Positions 9,637-19,114 are shown, counted from the first letter of the stretch. The stretch is DNA of 64,000 nucleotides from Stygiolobus azoricus (GCF_009729035.1 NZ_CP045483.1:1572001-1636000); one strand, 5' to 3'. A program made the numbers and translations. The notes: generated by a model from the sequence alone, not told the origin.

Positions 9637-11106
9637 TCACTGACTAACTTCTATCTTTTCCCTTGAGGCTTCCTCTAGGGGTTTCATTTTAGGCTCTGGG
9701 ACAAATGCATATGTTATTATGCCTCCTATCACGCTCAGTATCGCGAGCATTATAAGTATTTCCTTTATCCCTATTGTAGCTATTAATGATGGAAATAAAT
9801 ATGTGGTTATCGCAGCACCAATCTTGCCAGAAGCAGCTGATATACCATGACCAGTTGTTCTAAATTTAGTCGGATAAACTTCAGCTGGGATTACAAATGT
9901 AGTAGTATTTGGACCAAAATCTATGAAAAAGTAAGATAGGGAGTAAATGATAAACGCTAAAGTAGGAGGTATACTGAAACCTTCTACCTTTGTCCCATTC
10001 ACAATCATAACTGAAGATACCACGGCATAAATTATTGCCATAGCGATAAATCCTTGAAGTTGTATCCATTTTCTACCGAGCTTATCTAACAAAGCAACAG
10101 CAGCAAAGTAGCCTGGAAATCCTACTAAGAAAGGTACTCCACCTATGAACAATGCTTTAGCTAAATCGGACTGAAACTCGCTAAGAGATAACGCTGTTGG
10201 ATGGGATGGGAAGGGATTCCCGAACACTGGAGCTAAAGCAGAAGAAGAGTATATACCAGTTCCATAAAAGGCTATATCGAGTATAAACCATGTACCCGCA
10301 GTCCCTATCAGAACGGGTAAGTAAGTAGATAAGAACTCACTAACTCCTTTTATTCCGCTTCTCACATTAGAGTTTACCTCAATACCAGTTCCTAAAAATT
10401 TAGCTGCCTTCTTAGCTTCTTCTATGTTACCCTTAACTAAAAGAGAGTATCTAGGAGTCTCTGGGACTTTCCTCCTCAGATATATTACCGTTGCTGCGGG
10501 AATAGCTCCTAATCCTGCCATTACTCTCCAGGCTATATCAGGAGGAAGTATACTGACCGATATAACACCTACAGCAAGTGCAGCTAATGAACCCAAAGCT
10601 TGATTCGAAAAGACTAAGGCTATTAACTTTCCCCTATCTTTCACGTTTGCGTATTCACTCATTATTGTAGCAGATATTGGATAATCTCCACCTATCCCTA
10701 GTCCCATTATAGACCTAAAGAATATGAGGGAGGGTAAGTTCCATGCAAATGCACTTAACAAAGCACCAATTGTTAGCAAAGATGCCTCAACACCGTATAC
10801 GGATTTCCTACCTAACTTATCTCCTAAAAACCCGAAGATTAGTTGGCCAAGTATTGCAGTTATTATCGCTGATGAAGCCAGAAGACCAATCCAAAAGTCG
10901 CTATTAGGGCCTACCAGGTAATTTGTGAAGCCCGGCACTGACATTCCGTAGTATTTATACGCATCTATAAACGTAGCCAATATATAGGATATAACCAATA
11001 AATCATAGGCATCAGTAAAAAAGCCCATTCCGGCTGTATACCATATCTTTATGTGGTTGAATGTTAACTTCAAAGAGTCCATGCTCTTAAAGGGATTATT
11101 TGACAT
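9637..11106 (-). CDS. MFS transporter related to phosphate/sugar:H+ symporters (PHS-like)
   Basis: A 489-residue protein with twelve predicted membrane segments. GMGFFTDAYDLLVISYI near residue 26 and the later WRVMAGLGAIPA and RRKVPETPRY segments are characteristic of the PHS (phosphate:H+ symporter) branch of the major facilitator superfamily; LGRKSVYG and DKLGRKW are the repeated MFS loop motifs. It probably imports phosphate or an organic solute with protons across the cytoplasmic membrane. The substrate is inferred from subfamily only. It ends with a hydrophilic tail. It is not clearly co-transcribed with a neighbour. Confidence 0.85.
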   Translation of the reverse strand: MSNNPFKSMDSLKLTFNHIKIWYTAGMGFFTDAYDLLVISYILATFIDAYKYYGMSVPGFTNYLVGPNSDFWIGLLASSAIITAILGQLIFGFLGDKLGRKSVYGVEASLLTIGALLSAFAWNLPSLIFFRSIMGLGIGGDYPISATIMSEYANVKDRGKLIALVFSNQALGSLAALAVGVISVSILPPDIAWRVMAGLGAIPAATVIYLRRKVPETPRYSLLVKGNIEEAKKAAKFLGTGIEVNSNVRSGIKGVSEFLSTYLPVLIGTAGTWFILDIAFYGTGIYSSSALAPVFGNPFPSHPTALSLSEFQSDLAKALFIGGVPFLVGFPGYFAAVALLDKLGRKWIQLQGFIAMAIIYAVVSSVMIVNGTKVEGFSIPPTLAFIIYSLSYFFIDFGPNTTTFVIPAEVYPTKFRTTGHGISAASGKIGAAITTYLFPSLIATIGIKEILIMLAILSVIGGIITYAFVPEPKMKPLEEASREKIEVSQ

Positions 11107-11298
11107 TTCAAATTCCTATACTGGATATATGAATATAATATTTACCTTAGTAGTTTATATTTGAAAATATAGTCTATTGTCAACTATATATTTTATATAG
11201 TGTTTAAAATTTAGTAAAGTTTAACAAATTGTCACACACCAAATTCTCTCACGGAAACTCTAACTTAGAAGAACTATAAACACTTTGACAATTAATCA

Positions 11299-11748
11299 TT
11301 ACTCTATATCGAAAGATACCTCCAATAACTTTTTTGTATTTCTATACCTCCAATCATCTCCTATGATTCTACCTATCTCTCCAGTAGTTTTAGTGTGTTC
11401 TTTGTTACACGCGTTTATATTCCAGTCAGGTGGGATAATGACTATTTTTAGGATTTTAACCTCTGATGGGACAGGGAAGAGATCGTACATCTCGTCACCG
11501 TATTTCCTTTCAGCTTCTTCTCGAGGCAATTCCTCTATGATTATTGGTATGTTTTCATTTACCTTGGAATTTGCCAACTGGAAGACCTTTTCCATTTCTT
11601 CATCTGTGGGCTTTCTTTCGGACACGACTGTTATCCTGCCGTGGTTACCGTTAACGTAAGTGCTTGCCGTCCACTTAGTTTCCAAAACCTTCCTCAAAGC
11701 GCCCTTCACTATATGCAATGCCGTATGTGTTCTAACTTGAATATCCAT
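11299..11748 (-). CDS. alaX: AlaX-type alanyl-tRNA editing protein
   Basis: A 149-residue stand-alone editing domain homologous to the alanyl-tRNA synthetase second additional domain. The zinc ligands are visible: HTALH near residues 8-12 (HxxxH), and a Cys and His in a CNKEH segment near 115-119, followed by TGEIG. AlaX proteins hydrolyse Ser- or Gly-mischarged tRNA-Ala in the cytoplasm. The short N terminus, without a glycyl-binding extension, fits the small AlaX class. It is monocistronic. Confidence 0.85.
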   Translation of the reverse strand: MDIQVRTHTALHIVKGALRKVLETKWTASTYVNGNHGRITVVSERKPTDEEMEKVFQLANSKVNENIPIIIEELPREEAERKYGDEMYDLFPVPSEVKILKIVIIPPDWNINACNKEHTKTTGEIGRIIGDDWRYRNTKKLLEVSFDIE

Positions 11749-11822
11749 ATAAAGAATGTGTTACGTTAAACAATATAAAAAATTATATTTTGTTTGTGAG
11801 TTTATTTTTAATCAATTTAGGA

Positions 11823-12215
11823 CTACTTTACTATAAGTACCGGAACGTGAGATTTATTTAAAATAGCTTGAGAAACACTACCTAGAACTATCCTCTTTAA
11901 TCCTGTCAACCCCCTACTACCGGTAACTATCATATCACACCCTATTTTACTACAGTATTCTATTATTGCATCTGAGACGTCTAAACTTTCTAATATATCT
12001 GCCTTTACTTTAAAATCGGATAATTCCTTTATAATCTCCTTCTGTACTTCTTCTGCCTTACTTCGTTCCTCAATTATTTTCTGCTCCGGAGATTTAGGAG
12101 GTTCTTTAACTACTGTTACTAAATAGACCTCGTCTTCCTTCTTTAACATTTTAAGTAAAAATGATATTGCTTTTTTTGAATACTCAGATCCGTCATAAGC
12201 TACTACATATTTCAT
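11823..12215 (-). CDS. Universal stress protein (UspA family)
   Basis: A 130-residue Usp domain of usual length. The N terminus KYVVAYDGSEYSKKA and the C-terminal ATP-binding pattern GSRGLTGLKRIVLGSVSQ (G-2x-G-9x-G-S) are both present, so it belongs to the ATP-binding class. The role is cytoplasmic and stress-related; no partner is implied by the neighbours. Confidence 0.92.
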   Translation of the reverse strand: MKYVVAYDGSEYSKKAISFLLKMLKKEDEVYLVTVVKEPPKSPEQKIIEERSKAEEVQKEIIKELSDFKVKADILESLDVSDAIIEYCSKIGCDMIVTGSRGLTGLKRIVLGSVSQAILNKSHVPVLIVK

Positions 12216-12346
12216 AAATTACCTTTCTCTCAGAATAGTATATAAATGTTGATCAGTAGAAGTTAAAAATAGTTTAGATTACACATAACTATTATTAAAT
12301 TTTATTTTAAATCAATGTCTTTCAATAATGAGATTTTTAAAATATT

Positions 12347-12910
12347 TTAACATTCCTCGTTAGCCTCTTTGATAAGTTCTCTAGCCAAATCCCTATCTAA
12401 CTTCTTCGACACACGATAGTTTTCGTGAATTATATGAACCTCTATATCGTCGCTTTTAGCCCCTTCTAAATCGAAAGTTAAGTACTGTACTGTGCTAAAA
12501 GCCTCACCTTGCTCTCTACCGGCTTCCGGTATTCCTTGAATTAATTTATCACCTACTTTCAGAAACACTGAGTTATATATACCCTTTAGCTCCTTAAAGA
12601 CCTTCAACAAGCCTACTTGGTCAAAGGCGTTAATATAAAGGGTAGCCTTTATTTTACCTCCGCAAGGCAGTAAATCACTGTAAATCTTTATTTCCCTCTC
12701 GATATCTTCTTTCTTCTCCAGCCTGTCAAGATACACCATCTCTTGAATTTGATGTAATACAGTATCTCTGTTCTCGAAAAGAAGTGTCAACCTATCTCCT
12801 AAATCTATCCTTCTTCTACTTTTTACATTGACTATCCATTTAACCCTCTCCATTCTGATCTTTGCGTATTCGTTCCAAGGAATTATATCATAAAGAGTTA
12901 TTTTACCCAT
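12347..12910 (-). CDS. DUF3501 family protein
   Basis: A 187-residue cytoplasmic protein beginning MGKITLYDIIPWNEYAKIR, which I recognise as the DUF3501 family. This family is regularly found with rubrerythrin and a (Fe-S)-binding CCG-domain oxidoreductase. Here its ATG overlaps the last bases of the oxidoreductase gene (ATGGGTAA), so it is the third gene of that operon. The frame is intact although the gene before it is not. Biochemical function is unknown; the context suggests peroxide or redox stress. Confidence 0.85.
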   Translation of the reverse strand: MGKITLYDIIPWNEYAKIRMERVKWIVNVKSRRRIDLGDRLTLLFENRDTVLHQIQEMVYLDRLEKKEDIEREIKIYSDLLPCGGKIKATLYINAFDQVGLLKVFKELKGIYNSVFLKVGDKLIQGIPEAGREQGEAFSTVQYLTFDLEGAKSDDIEVHIIHENYRVSKKLDRDLARELIKEANEEC

Positions 12911-14087
12911 TTTTCATCGCCTCCCTTATAACTTCTAATGGGTGAAGGGGTCTTCTTCCGCTCGCTTTAGTAATTTGAAGTCCAGCTAGTGGACACTCGG
13001 TCATAAATACTTCAGCCTTATTCTCCTTAAATGCAGCCATCATTTTACTCCCTACATTTTTAGCTTTCTCATAATTTCTCAATCCCCATCTATTCCAGAG
13101 CAACCCTTGTCTGAGATCTCTATCTTGGCTCCCATTCTCCTTAATAAATTCACTCCACTGTAACCTACTTTTAGATATTTCAAGTGACAAGGTGGATGGT
13201 AGAAAATAGACTTAGGGAATTTCCCTTTTATTTTTATTTTCCCCACGTTCCAGCTTTAATAAATACTCCAGCGAGTCATACACCTTTATCTCATCCTTAC
13301 CAAGTATTAACGTGTATTCTTTGGATAGCATTAACGTACAAGTTGGGATAGGACACACTATATCATATCCTTCACTAACAAGTTTTTGCATTAACGCATA
13401 ATTATGTTCTGCATTATCCTTTAGCCTCTTCACATCACCTACATCTAGCATAGGTGCTCCGCAGCATTTGAACTCCTTGACTATCTTTACTTCTATTCCC
13501 AGATTTCCGTAAACCTCAAGCAATGCTTCACCGATCTCGTGGTTAAAGTTGTCAACTAAACAAGTGTGGAAAAGGGCTACCTTCTTTATCGGTTTTCAAC
13601 CTTCACGGGTTTTGCTATGAAAGTAAATACGTCCTTTTTCATCTCCGACATTGGTGCATCATCACTTATTTCCATAAGCCTCCTACTATGCGGATACATC
13701 TTAATAATGAAGCTTCTACCTATCTTACTATAGTCGAGCATCTCGTTTAAAAAATCCCTGAGCGTTAACGGCTTTCTGCCCTTGTAACTCAACCAAACCC
13801 ACTCCATCAAGTGGGCAAAGTCCATTTCAAACTCGTGTGGGGTGTATAAGGACAATTTGTATAACACATTTTACAATGGAAACAGTCCGACGCAATATCA
13901 ACGGCATCCTCATATGTTAGGTTTTTGGGTCCCTTAGAGTCGGTTAGCTTAAAAGTTTCGGAAAGACGTAACAGTAATTAAAGCAAAGTCTACACCCGTG
14001 ACAAATTGAGGCTTGTCTCACAAACTCTGATGTGATTAAAGAAGTATCAAAAAAAGACTTGTCTTCTGGGTTCAACACCAGTTTCAT
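12903..14087 (-). pseudogene. Fe-S oxidoreductase with CCG domains (HdrD/GlpC-like), broken by five frameshifts
   Basis: The start ATG at 14087 overlaps the rubrerythrin stop (ATGA). Reading through the shifts gives an ordinary protein of about 395 residues: a ferredoxin-type part with CHGCRLCFNYC and CFHCKMCYTNCP, then ALFHTCLVDNF, CCGAPML, HPPCHLK, DKGCSGIDG and TECPLAGLQI. Five indels break it, all in homopolymer runs: lost T at 13951-13954, lost C at 13839-13842, lost A at 13593-13596, extra G at 13241-13244, and lost G (or 4 bases) at 13084-13087. The cysteine motifs themselves are unchanged, so inactivation is recent, or the run lengths are sequencing errors. The intact protein would pass electrons in the rubrerythrin system. 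Confidence 0.85.
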
Positions 14088-14518
14088 TGCTCTCCCTTTA
14101 ACATCTTAAGTACGTTCTGGAATTTTTCAGCGTGGCTTTTCTCTGCTCTCGCGAGGGTCTCAAACCACTCAGCTACTTCATTAAATCCCTCTTCCCTCGC
14201 TACCTTAGCAAAACCAGGATACATCTGGGTAAACTCGTAAGTTTCTCCAGCGATTGCAGATTCTAACATCTCCTCTAAAGTTCCTATGGGCTTGTCAGTA
14301 GCTGGATCTGTTAACCCTCCTTGTCTTATAAAGTCTAGGTAACCGAAAGCGTGGGCTGTTTCTCCCTCGGCAATACTCCTTAATAACTGAGCTATTTCTG
14401 GATAACCTTCTTCATCCGCTCTCTTGGCGAAGTAGAGATATCGTCTGTTAGCCATCGACTCTCCTATAAAGCCTTGTTTAAGGTTTTCAGCTGTTTTAGT
14501 ACCTTTTAGGTTTACTAT
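14084..14518 (-). CDS. Rubrerythrin (sulerythrin-like), canonical start codon missing
   Basis: A diiron four-helix protein that reduces peroxide in the cytoplasm. Ligand motifs visible: GES in the first helix, EGETAHA, AGETYEF and [10 protein letters not shown]. The first ATG (14455) would begin MANRRYL and cut off the first-helix ligand Glu. In-frame codons upstream to 14518 encode the expected sulerythrin N terminus ([18 protein letters not shown]), but none is ATG, GTG or TTG; the codon where Met is expected is ATA, and a stop lies two codons before it. Either ATA is used, or the gene has lost its start, or there is a base error. It lacks the C-terminal rubredoxin domain, as sulerythrin does. 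It heads the Fe-S oxidoreductase/DUF3501 operon. Confidence 0.8.
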   Translation of the reverse strand: MVNLKGTKTAENLKQGFIGESMANRRYLYFAKRADEEGYPEIAQLLRSIAEGETAHAFGYLDFIRQGGLTDPATDKPIGTLEEMLESAIAGETYEFTQMYPGFAKVAREEGFNEVAEWFETLARAEKSHAEKFQNVLKMLKGEQ

Positions 14519-14591
14519 AGCTATTTATTAATTATTCTGAATGTAAAAACCTTTCTAGTTAAAGTTTATTTTTAATTAAAAATAATTCTAA

Positions 14592-14987
14592 TTACCAAAA
14601 GGCTAGATCAAGTGCTATGCTACCTACAGCTTTAACGACGTCCTTAATAGAAATAACACCTACTACTTTACCTTCCTTATTTATGACTACGAGATGCCTA
14701 ATTCCTCTTGAACTCATTAATGCCACAGCTTCGCTTATGTCAGCATCACCATCAATAGTAACGGGGTTTTGGCTCATTATCTGGTCTATTGAAGATTCTA
14801 GAGGAATTCCGTCAGCTATTGCGTAAATTATGTCCCTCTCTGTCACTATACCTATTGGATTATAATCTTTGTCAGTAATTACTATTGAACCCACACTTTC
14901 CCTTTTCATTATCTCTGCGGCTTGTTTGATACTTATTTCGGAATTAGCTGTGACTGGTCTTCGATTTACGAGTTGGATTATTTTCAT
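14592..14987 (-). CDS. CBS-pair domain protein
   Basis: A 131-residue protein made of two CBS motifs (about 8-60 and 70-122), with signatures GIVTERDIIYAI and GVISIKDVV. CBS pairs bind adenosine nucleotides and act as cytoplasmic sensors. Its ATG overlaps the stop of the membrane-bound winged-helix gene upstream (ATGA), so the two are translationally coupled and may form one regulatory unit. Confidence 0.88.
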   Translation of the reverse strand: MKIIQLVNRRPVTANSEISIKQAAEIMKRESVGSIVITDKDYNPIGIVTERDIIYAIADGIPLESSIDQIMSQNPVTIDGDADISEAVALMSSRGIRHLVVINKEGKVVGVISIKDVVKAVGSIALDLAFW

Positions 14988-15799
14988 ATATTATTATCAT
15001 TCTCACCTACATTTTTATTTGCAATGTATCTGATTTTATTCCTCTCTCTTATTTCCTCAACGTATCCAAGACTTATCAGTTTCTTAACCCTTCTATAGGC
15101 AGTAGTTCTAGGCAGGCCTGTTATCTTACTAATTTTAGCTAGAGTATCTGCCCCTTGTCTTATTGCTTCTAGAACTACTTTGTCTCTTTCATCTAGATTA
15201 TTATTATCTATTTCTACTTCCACATTATCTAGATTTTCCCGGATTTTTTCTTTTCTAAAATTTTTGAGTAATAGGTAAGCAAGTGTTATTGTGGAAGTTA
15301 CGCTAATTATCAGTAATACTACCAAAATAGTAAAAAGCCCGTTTGAATTTTGATTATACTTTATAGTTGAAGCAGAAGGTGAAAACACTATAGTTATATT
15401 TGAACCATAGAAAGTAAGATTTAGAAAGCCGCTTTGTGTTATGGTAGATGATATTGGGGCTGGATACAAGTATAGTAACTGAGTCTGATAAGGTAATATA
15501 ATACAAATTGTGGAGTTATAAGGTTGTGAAATCTTTATTACTCCGTCAATTTTAGCTTGATAAGTTAGAACAGAATCGGGATTAGCTAGAATAACCTTAT
15601 TATTCTGTAATGTGAAATGAGAACTAGCCTGCAATCTAGTTATGTTTTGCAATGGAAGATATACTACTGATTGATTATAAGTCCTTATTATTACAGTCCC
15701 GTTATAAAATATTGTTTCAGCAACTGAAGAGGAGACACCAGTAGATAATATAGATAAAGTCAGAAATGAGAGAAGCGTTACTAAGCCCAGTAGTTTCAC
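14984..15799 (-). CDS. Membrane-bound winged-helix transcriptional regulator
   Basis: A 271-residue protein with an N-terminal signal or anchor (about 1-28), an external beta-rich region with N-glycosylation sequons (30-148), one membrane segment (about 152-175), an acidic linker and a C-terminal winged helix (about 200-262) with the pattern GADTLAKISKITGLPRTT then AYRRVKKLISLGYVEE. The topology suggests sensing outside and DNA binding inside. The target is unknown; nearby candidates are its own operon with the CBS protein and the TauE/DUF1634 pair upstream. Confidence 0.8.
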   Translation of the reverse strand: MKLLGLVTLLSFLTLSILSTGVSSSVAETIFYNGTVIIRTYNQSVVYLPLQNITRLQASSHFTLQNNKVILANPDSVLTYQAKIDGVIKISQPYNSTICIILPYQTQLLYLYPAPISSTITQSGFLNLTFYGSNITIVFSPSASTIKYNQNSNGLFTILVVLLIISVTSTITLAYLLLKNFRKEKIRENLDNVEVEIDNNNLDERDKVVLEAIRQGADTLAKISKITGLPRTTAYRRVKKLISLGYVEEIRERNKIRYIANKNVGENDNNI

Positions 15800-15870
15800 A
15801 CGTTATAATAAAACAACTAAGGAATTAAATTTAACATAAAATAGGGAAGTAGAAGGAAGAAAAAACTATC

Positions 15871-16221
15871 TTAATGCAACAATCTAGGCATTATAATTAT
15901 CGCAAAGATCATTAACGACAAAACTACTAAACTAATAAGTATATAGATCTTATCTCTCTCTGTAGAGTATATTATTACTTGTTCTCCGACTATTAGAACC
16001 GGCAAGGAGATTAATACAATCAGACCATAAAGAGAAATATTCAAAGGATTGTTAAGGTTAAAGATATCAATATTTGATGTATTATATGCGTATATGTTAA
16101 CAGAGGAGTTACTATGCAACACTATGAAAATTAGCATTCCACTTACAATTAGTATAGAAGATATAATAACCCCGTATCTAAGTGTTGAACTTATGACCTT
16201 TTTTTCATCCAAAAATACCAA
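15871..16221 (-). CDS. DUF1634 membrane protein, copy 1
   Basis: About 116 residues with three hydrophobic segments in the usual DUF1634 arrangement. It starts at a TTG (16221, or the TTG at 16209) inside the end of the TauE/SafE gene, so it is coupled to it. DUF1634 genes commonly sit beside TauE/SafE transporters and are thought to be accessory subunits; the function is not established. Confidence 0.75.
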   Translation of the reverse strand: MVFLDEKKVISSTLRYGVIISSILIVSGMLIFIVLHSNSSVNIYAYNTSNIDIFNLNNPLNISLYGLIVLISLPVLIVGEQVIIYSTERDKIYILISLVVLSLMIFAIIIMPRLLH

Positions 16222-17077
16222 GCCCCTTCAAAATTAGCTGGATTCCAAGAGCTACTAGGACTAAAGTAAATATTTGCCTTAACCTTCTACTCAAAAATCT
16301 GTTTAAATACCTTGATCCTAACGAAGCACCCAAAAATACGCCAGGGACAGTAGCCGCGATTATTATTGGATCTATGAGACCTAGTGCCCAATATACTCCT
16401 GAGCTAGTTGCCGCTGTTACACCAATCATAAAACTGCTAGTAGCGGTACTTACTTTAAAAGGTAGGTTCATTCCAAGATCCATAGCTAATACTTTTAGTG
16501 CACCAGAGCCAATACCTAATAATCCTGAAACGAGTCCAGCGATATACATTCCAGCTAGCCCAACAGGATATCTTACTCCATGATAACGGATCTTTTGTCT
16601 TAAAGCTTCGTCGTAATAGTCTCCTTCTAACTTCATTAATTTTGATAATCCGTCTGGACTTATATATGCTGGAATCTCACTAGACATTCTCATAAAATTA
16701 GGTATAGTTGAAAATATTAATACTATACCGAATATTATGTCCAAAATTGCAAATAACTTATATTTTTCAACCAAAAATTCTAGGAATGAACCAGTAATAG
16801 CACCAGCAGTTGTAGCTATTTCAAGAGATATAGCAATCCTCATGTTAGCTATTCCAGCATTTAGATATCTAGATCCTGAAGAGGCTGAGGTAGATATTGT
16901 AGATATTAGACTTGTTCCTACTGCGTAAGGCACTGGAACGCCTAAAAATAGAACTAATATTGGCGTTAATACTACTCCACCACCCAAACCTGTCAAACTC
17001 CCTAGTAACCCTGCGACTATCGCTGATAAAAATAGTAAAAACAAAAATAACTCAACTAACATTTCGATTACACACAT
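16205..17077 (-). CDS. TauE/SafE-family sulfite or organosulfonate exporter, copy 1
   Basis: A 290-residue membrane protein of 8-9 segments. The repeated TauE/SafE glycine motifs are present: LTGLGGGVVLTPIL near residue 28 and LLGIGSGALKV near 187. The family carries sulfite, sulfoacetate or related anions across the cytoplasmic membrane. A second ATG at 17062 is an alternative start. A paralogue of the same two-gene unit (17252-18485) is transcribed away from it across a 174-base gap. Confidence 0.87.
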   Translation of the reverse strand: MCVIEMLVELFLFLLFLSAIVAGLLGSLTGLGGGVVLTPILVLFLGVPVPYAVGTSLISTISTSASSGSRYLNAGIANMRIAISLEIATTAGAITGSFLEFLVEKYKLFAILDIIFGIVLIFSTIPNFMRMSSEIPAYISPDGLSKLMKLEGDYYDEALRQKIRYHGVRYPVGLAGMYIAGLVSGLLGIGSGALKVLAMDLGMNLPFKVSTATSSFMIGVTAATSSGVYWALGLIDPIIIAATVPGVFLGASLGSRYLNRFLSRRLRQIFTLVLVALGIQLILKGLGIFG

Positions 17078-17251
17078 TCCTTTTAGTGAATTAAAATTTT
17101 CCTTAATTTACATTTACATAAAAACGTCAATATGATCGTTATTTTATTTTATTAAAATTCCAAACTACAACTTTTATAAGATGTTGATTAAAGAGTTTTA
17201 ATATAAATAAGAAGTGACAATTTTAAAACTAACAGATTAGAGTATTAAAGT

Positions 17252-18112
17252 ATGTTAGAGCCATTACAGTTTTTTATTGTGATAGTTATTATAAGTGCTC
17301 TTTCTGGTATTCTTGGTGCATTAACCGGCCTAGGTGGAGCAACATTCCTTGTCCCTATTTATACCTTATATCTGGGAATTCCTATAGTTTATGCCTCAGG
17401 CGCCAGCTTAATTTCCACAATAGCGACATCTAGCGGTGCTGCTAGCGCATACATTAAAGATAGAATCACTAATATCAGAATAGGAATGGGATTAGAGATA
17501 GCAACTACTTCTGGTTCTATTGTGGGTTCCCTAACGACAGCTTATATTTACTCACACAACTTACAGTTTATCATATACATAGTTTTCGGTATAGTCTTAC
17601 TCTCGCAAGTTTTTATCCAGATATCTAAATCTAAATATGAACTTCCCAAAGCCGTAAAACCGGACTGGACTACTAAGGTATTTGGCTTATATGGAAAATA
17701 TTATGATACCGCCCTAAAAATGGAGGTCGAATATATAGGAATAAGATGGTGGCTTGGGGAAATAATAATGTTTTTTGCAGGGTTTATCTCAGGACTTTTA
17801 GGAATAGGATCGGGTGCGTTAAAAGTTCTGGGTATGGACTGGGCTATGAACTTACCTATGAAGGTAAGTACTACTACTAGCAATTTTATGATAGGGGTTA
17901 CAGCAGCTACTGGTAGCTCGATTTACTGGTTATTTGGGTATATTCAACCTTTCCTAGCCGCTGGAACAGCTATTGGAGTCCTTATAGGAGCTTATATAGG
18001 AACTAAAATTTTAGTGAGAATTACCAATAAAGCCATAAGATACATCTTTACAGCGATTCTAGTATTTTTAGGAATACAAATGATAATGAGAGGGATGGGG
18101 TTTGGATTTTAA
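17252..18112 (+). CDS. TauE/SafE-family sulfite or organosulfonate exporter, copy 2
   Basis: 286 residues, clearly a paralogue of the divergent copy: LTGLGGATFLVPIY near residue 28, LLGIGSGALKVLGMDWAMNLP near 187 and the same STTTSNFMIGVTAAT stretch after it. It should export or import sulfite-like anions. A TTTAATATAA element near 17197-17206 may be its promoter. The last codons overlap the start of the DUF1634 partner. Confidence 0.87.
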   Translation: MLEPLQFFIVIVIISALSGILGALTGLGGATFLVPIYTLYLGIPIVYASGASLISTIATSSGAASAYIKDRITNIRIGMGLEIATTSGSIVGSLTTAYIYSHNLQFIIYIVFGIVLLSQVFIQISKSKYELPKAVKPDWTTKVFGLYGKYYDTALKMEVEYIGIRWWLGEIIMFFAGFISGLLGIGSGALKVLGMDWAMNLPMKVSTTTSNFMIGVTAATGSSIYWLFGYIQPFLAAGTAIGVLIGAYIGTKILVRITNKAIRYIFTAILVFLGIQMIMRGMGFGF

Positions 18113-18485
18113 TGATATTATAGGATATGCTTTAAGAATAGGAGTAATACTGAGTGCAATATTTATAATATTAGGTATAATCTTCCTTTTTACTTTTCAA
18201 GATTCAAACGGATTTAGCATAACTCAGATAGCATCTCCTAACTCAATAGTTAACAGTTCCATTTTTATGCCATACGAAATTCCTTCAGGATTATCTACCC
18301 TTAGTCCTCTAGATTATATATATTTAGGACTAATGATCTTAATAGCAACTCCCGTGATCAGAGTACTCTTAGGAATTATCCAATTCGCTATAGAAAGAAA
18401 TAAGTTATATACTATTATAACAATTATTGTATTCTTTAATTTAATGTTTGCAATTTTCATATTACCCATATTAATAGGCAAATAG
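18102..18485 (+). CDS. DUF1634 membrane protein, copy 2
   Basis: 127 residues with three membrane segments. The start is a TTG within the final codons of the TauE/SafE gene, the same arrangement as in the other copy. Sequence resemblance to copy 1 is clearest in the first segment (YALRIGVILSAIFII against LRYGVIISSILIV). Likely an accessory subunit of the transporter. Confidence 0.75.
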   Translation: MDFNDIIGYALRIGVILSAIFIILGIIFLFTFQDSNGFSITQIASPNSIVNSSIFMPYEIPSGLSTLSPLDYIYLGLMILIATPVIRVLLGIIQFAIERNKLYTIITIIVFFNLMFAIFILPILIGK

Positions 18486-18622
18486 AGCATCTTTCTCAAT
18501 GATTTTTGGTGTTTTTCGTTAGTTTTTACATAATTTTTTACATATTATTATGTTAATTCCTTTACTTATCAAGAATAGAATCTATCTTGCAAAATTCTAT
18601 CCGTCATATGTAACAATGTATC

Positions 18623-19081
18623 CTATTCTTCATCACTCGAACTTACACTAATATTAACGGAAATTCCGCTTATATTTAAGTACCCAGAATAAACCACACT
18701 AAATTCCTCTTCTACTTTATAAACACCTTTATCTAACTCAATAGTAACAGATTCATTATGAGTCGTTAAGATTATCACTTTTTCTTCATGATGTCCTTCG
18801 TGTATTAATGTTATTATTACTAATGCATAAGTTATATTGTTACCATTATTAACTAGAGAGAAAGTGACTTGAGAATCATGTGCTAAGATCAATTTAACGG
18901 AACGGGTAAAAGATGATGTATAAGAATTGATTGAAGAGTGAGAACTTGCAAAAGAATTAGTAGAAATATTCCTAGCATAACCTATATATTGAGTCTGTAT
19001 TACGTGCGATAATAAATAAGCTAAGTAGACATTAGTTAGGACGGAGATTACCAAAAGAATCGCCAGTAATTTAGTATTCAC
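18623..19081 (-). CDS. Small membrane-anchored secreted protein, unknown
   Basis: A 152-residue protein with an N-terminal hydrophobic anchor (about 5-26), a Ser-rich linker and a beta-rich external domain with several N-x-S/T sequons; it ends SSSDEE. No family recognised. It is divergent from the glycosyltransferase gene, with 33 bases between starts. Confidence 0.6.
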   Translation of the reverse strand: MNTKLLAILLVISVLTNVYLAYLLSHVIQTQYIGYARNISTNSFASSHSSINSYTSSFTRSVKLILAHDSQVTFSLVNNGNNITYALVIITLIHEGHHEEKVIILTTHNESVTIELDKGVYKVEEEFSVVYSGYLNISGISVNISVSSSDEE

Positions 19082-19114
19082 AAATAAATACTGTGAAAAC
19101 GAAGTTTAAAAGAT

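Noticed and set aside
11285-11659. 124-codon plus-strand frame opposite the AlaX gene.
   Set aside because: The minus strand carries the zinc-site HxxxH and C-x3-H motifs; the plus frame is a shadow.
18590-18650. Minus-strand GTGATGA at the end of the 18623 gene, like an sRNA box C.
   Set aside because: No CTGA-like box D within 30-60 bases downstream, so no sRNA can be supported.
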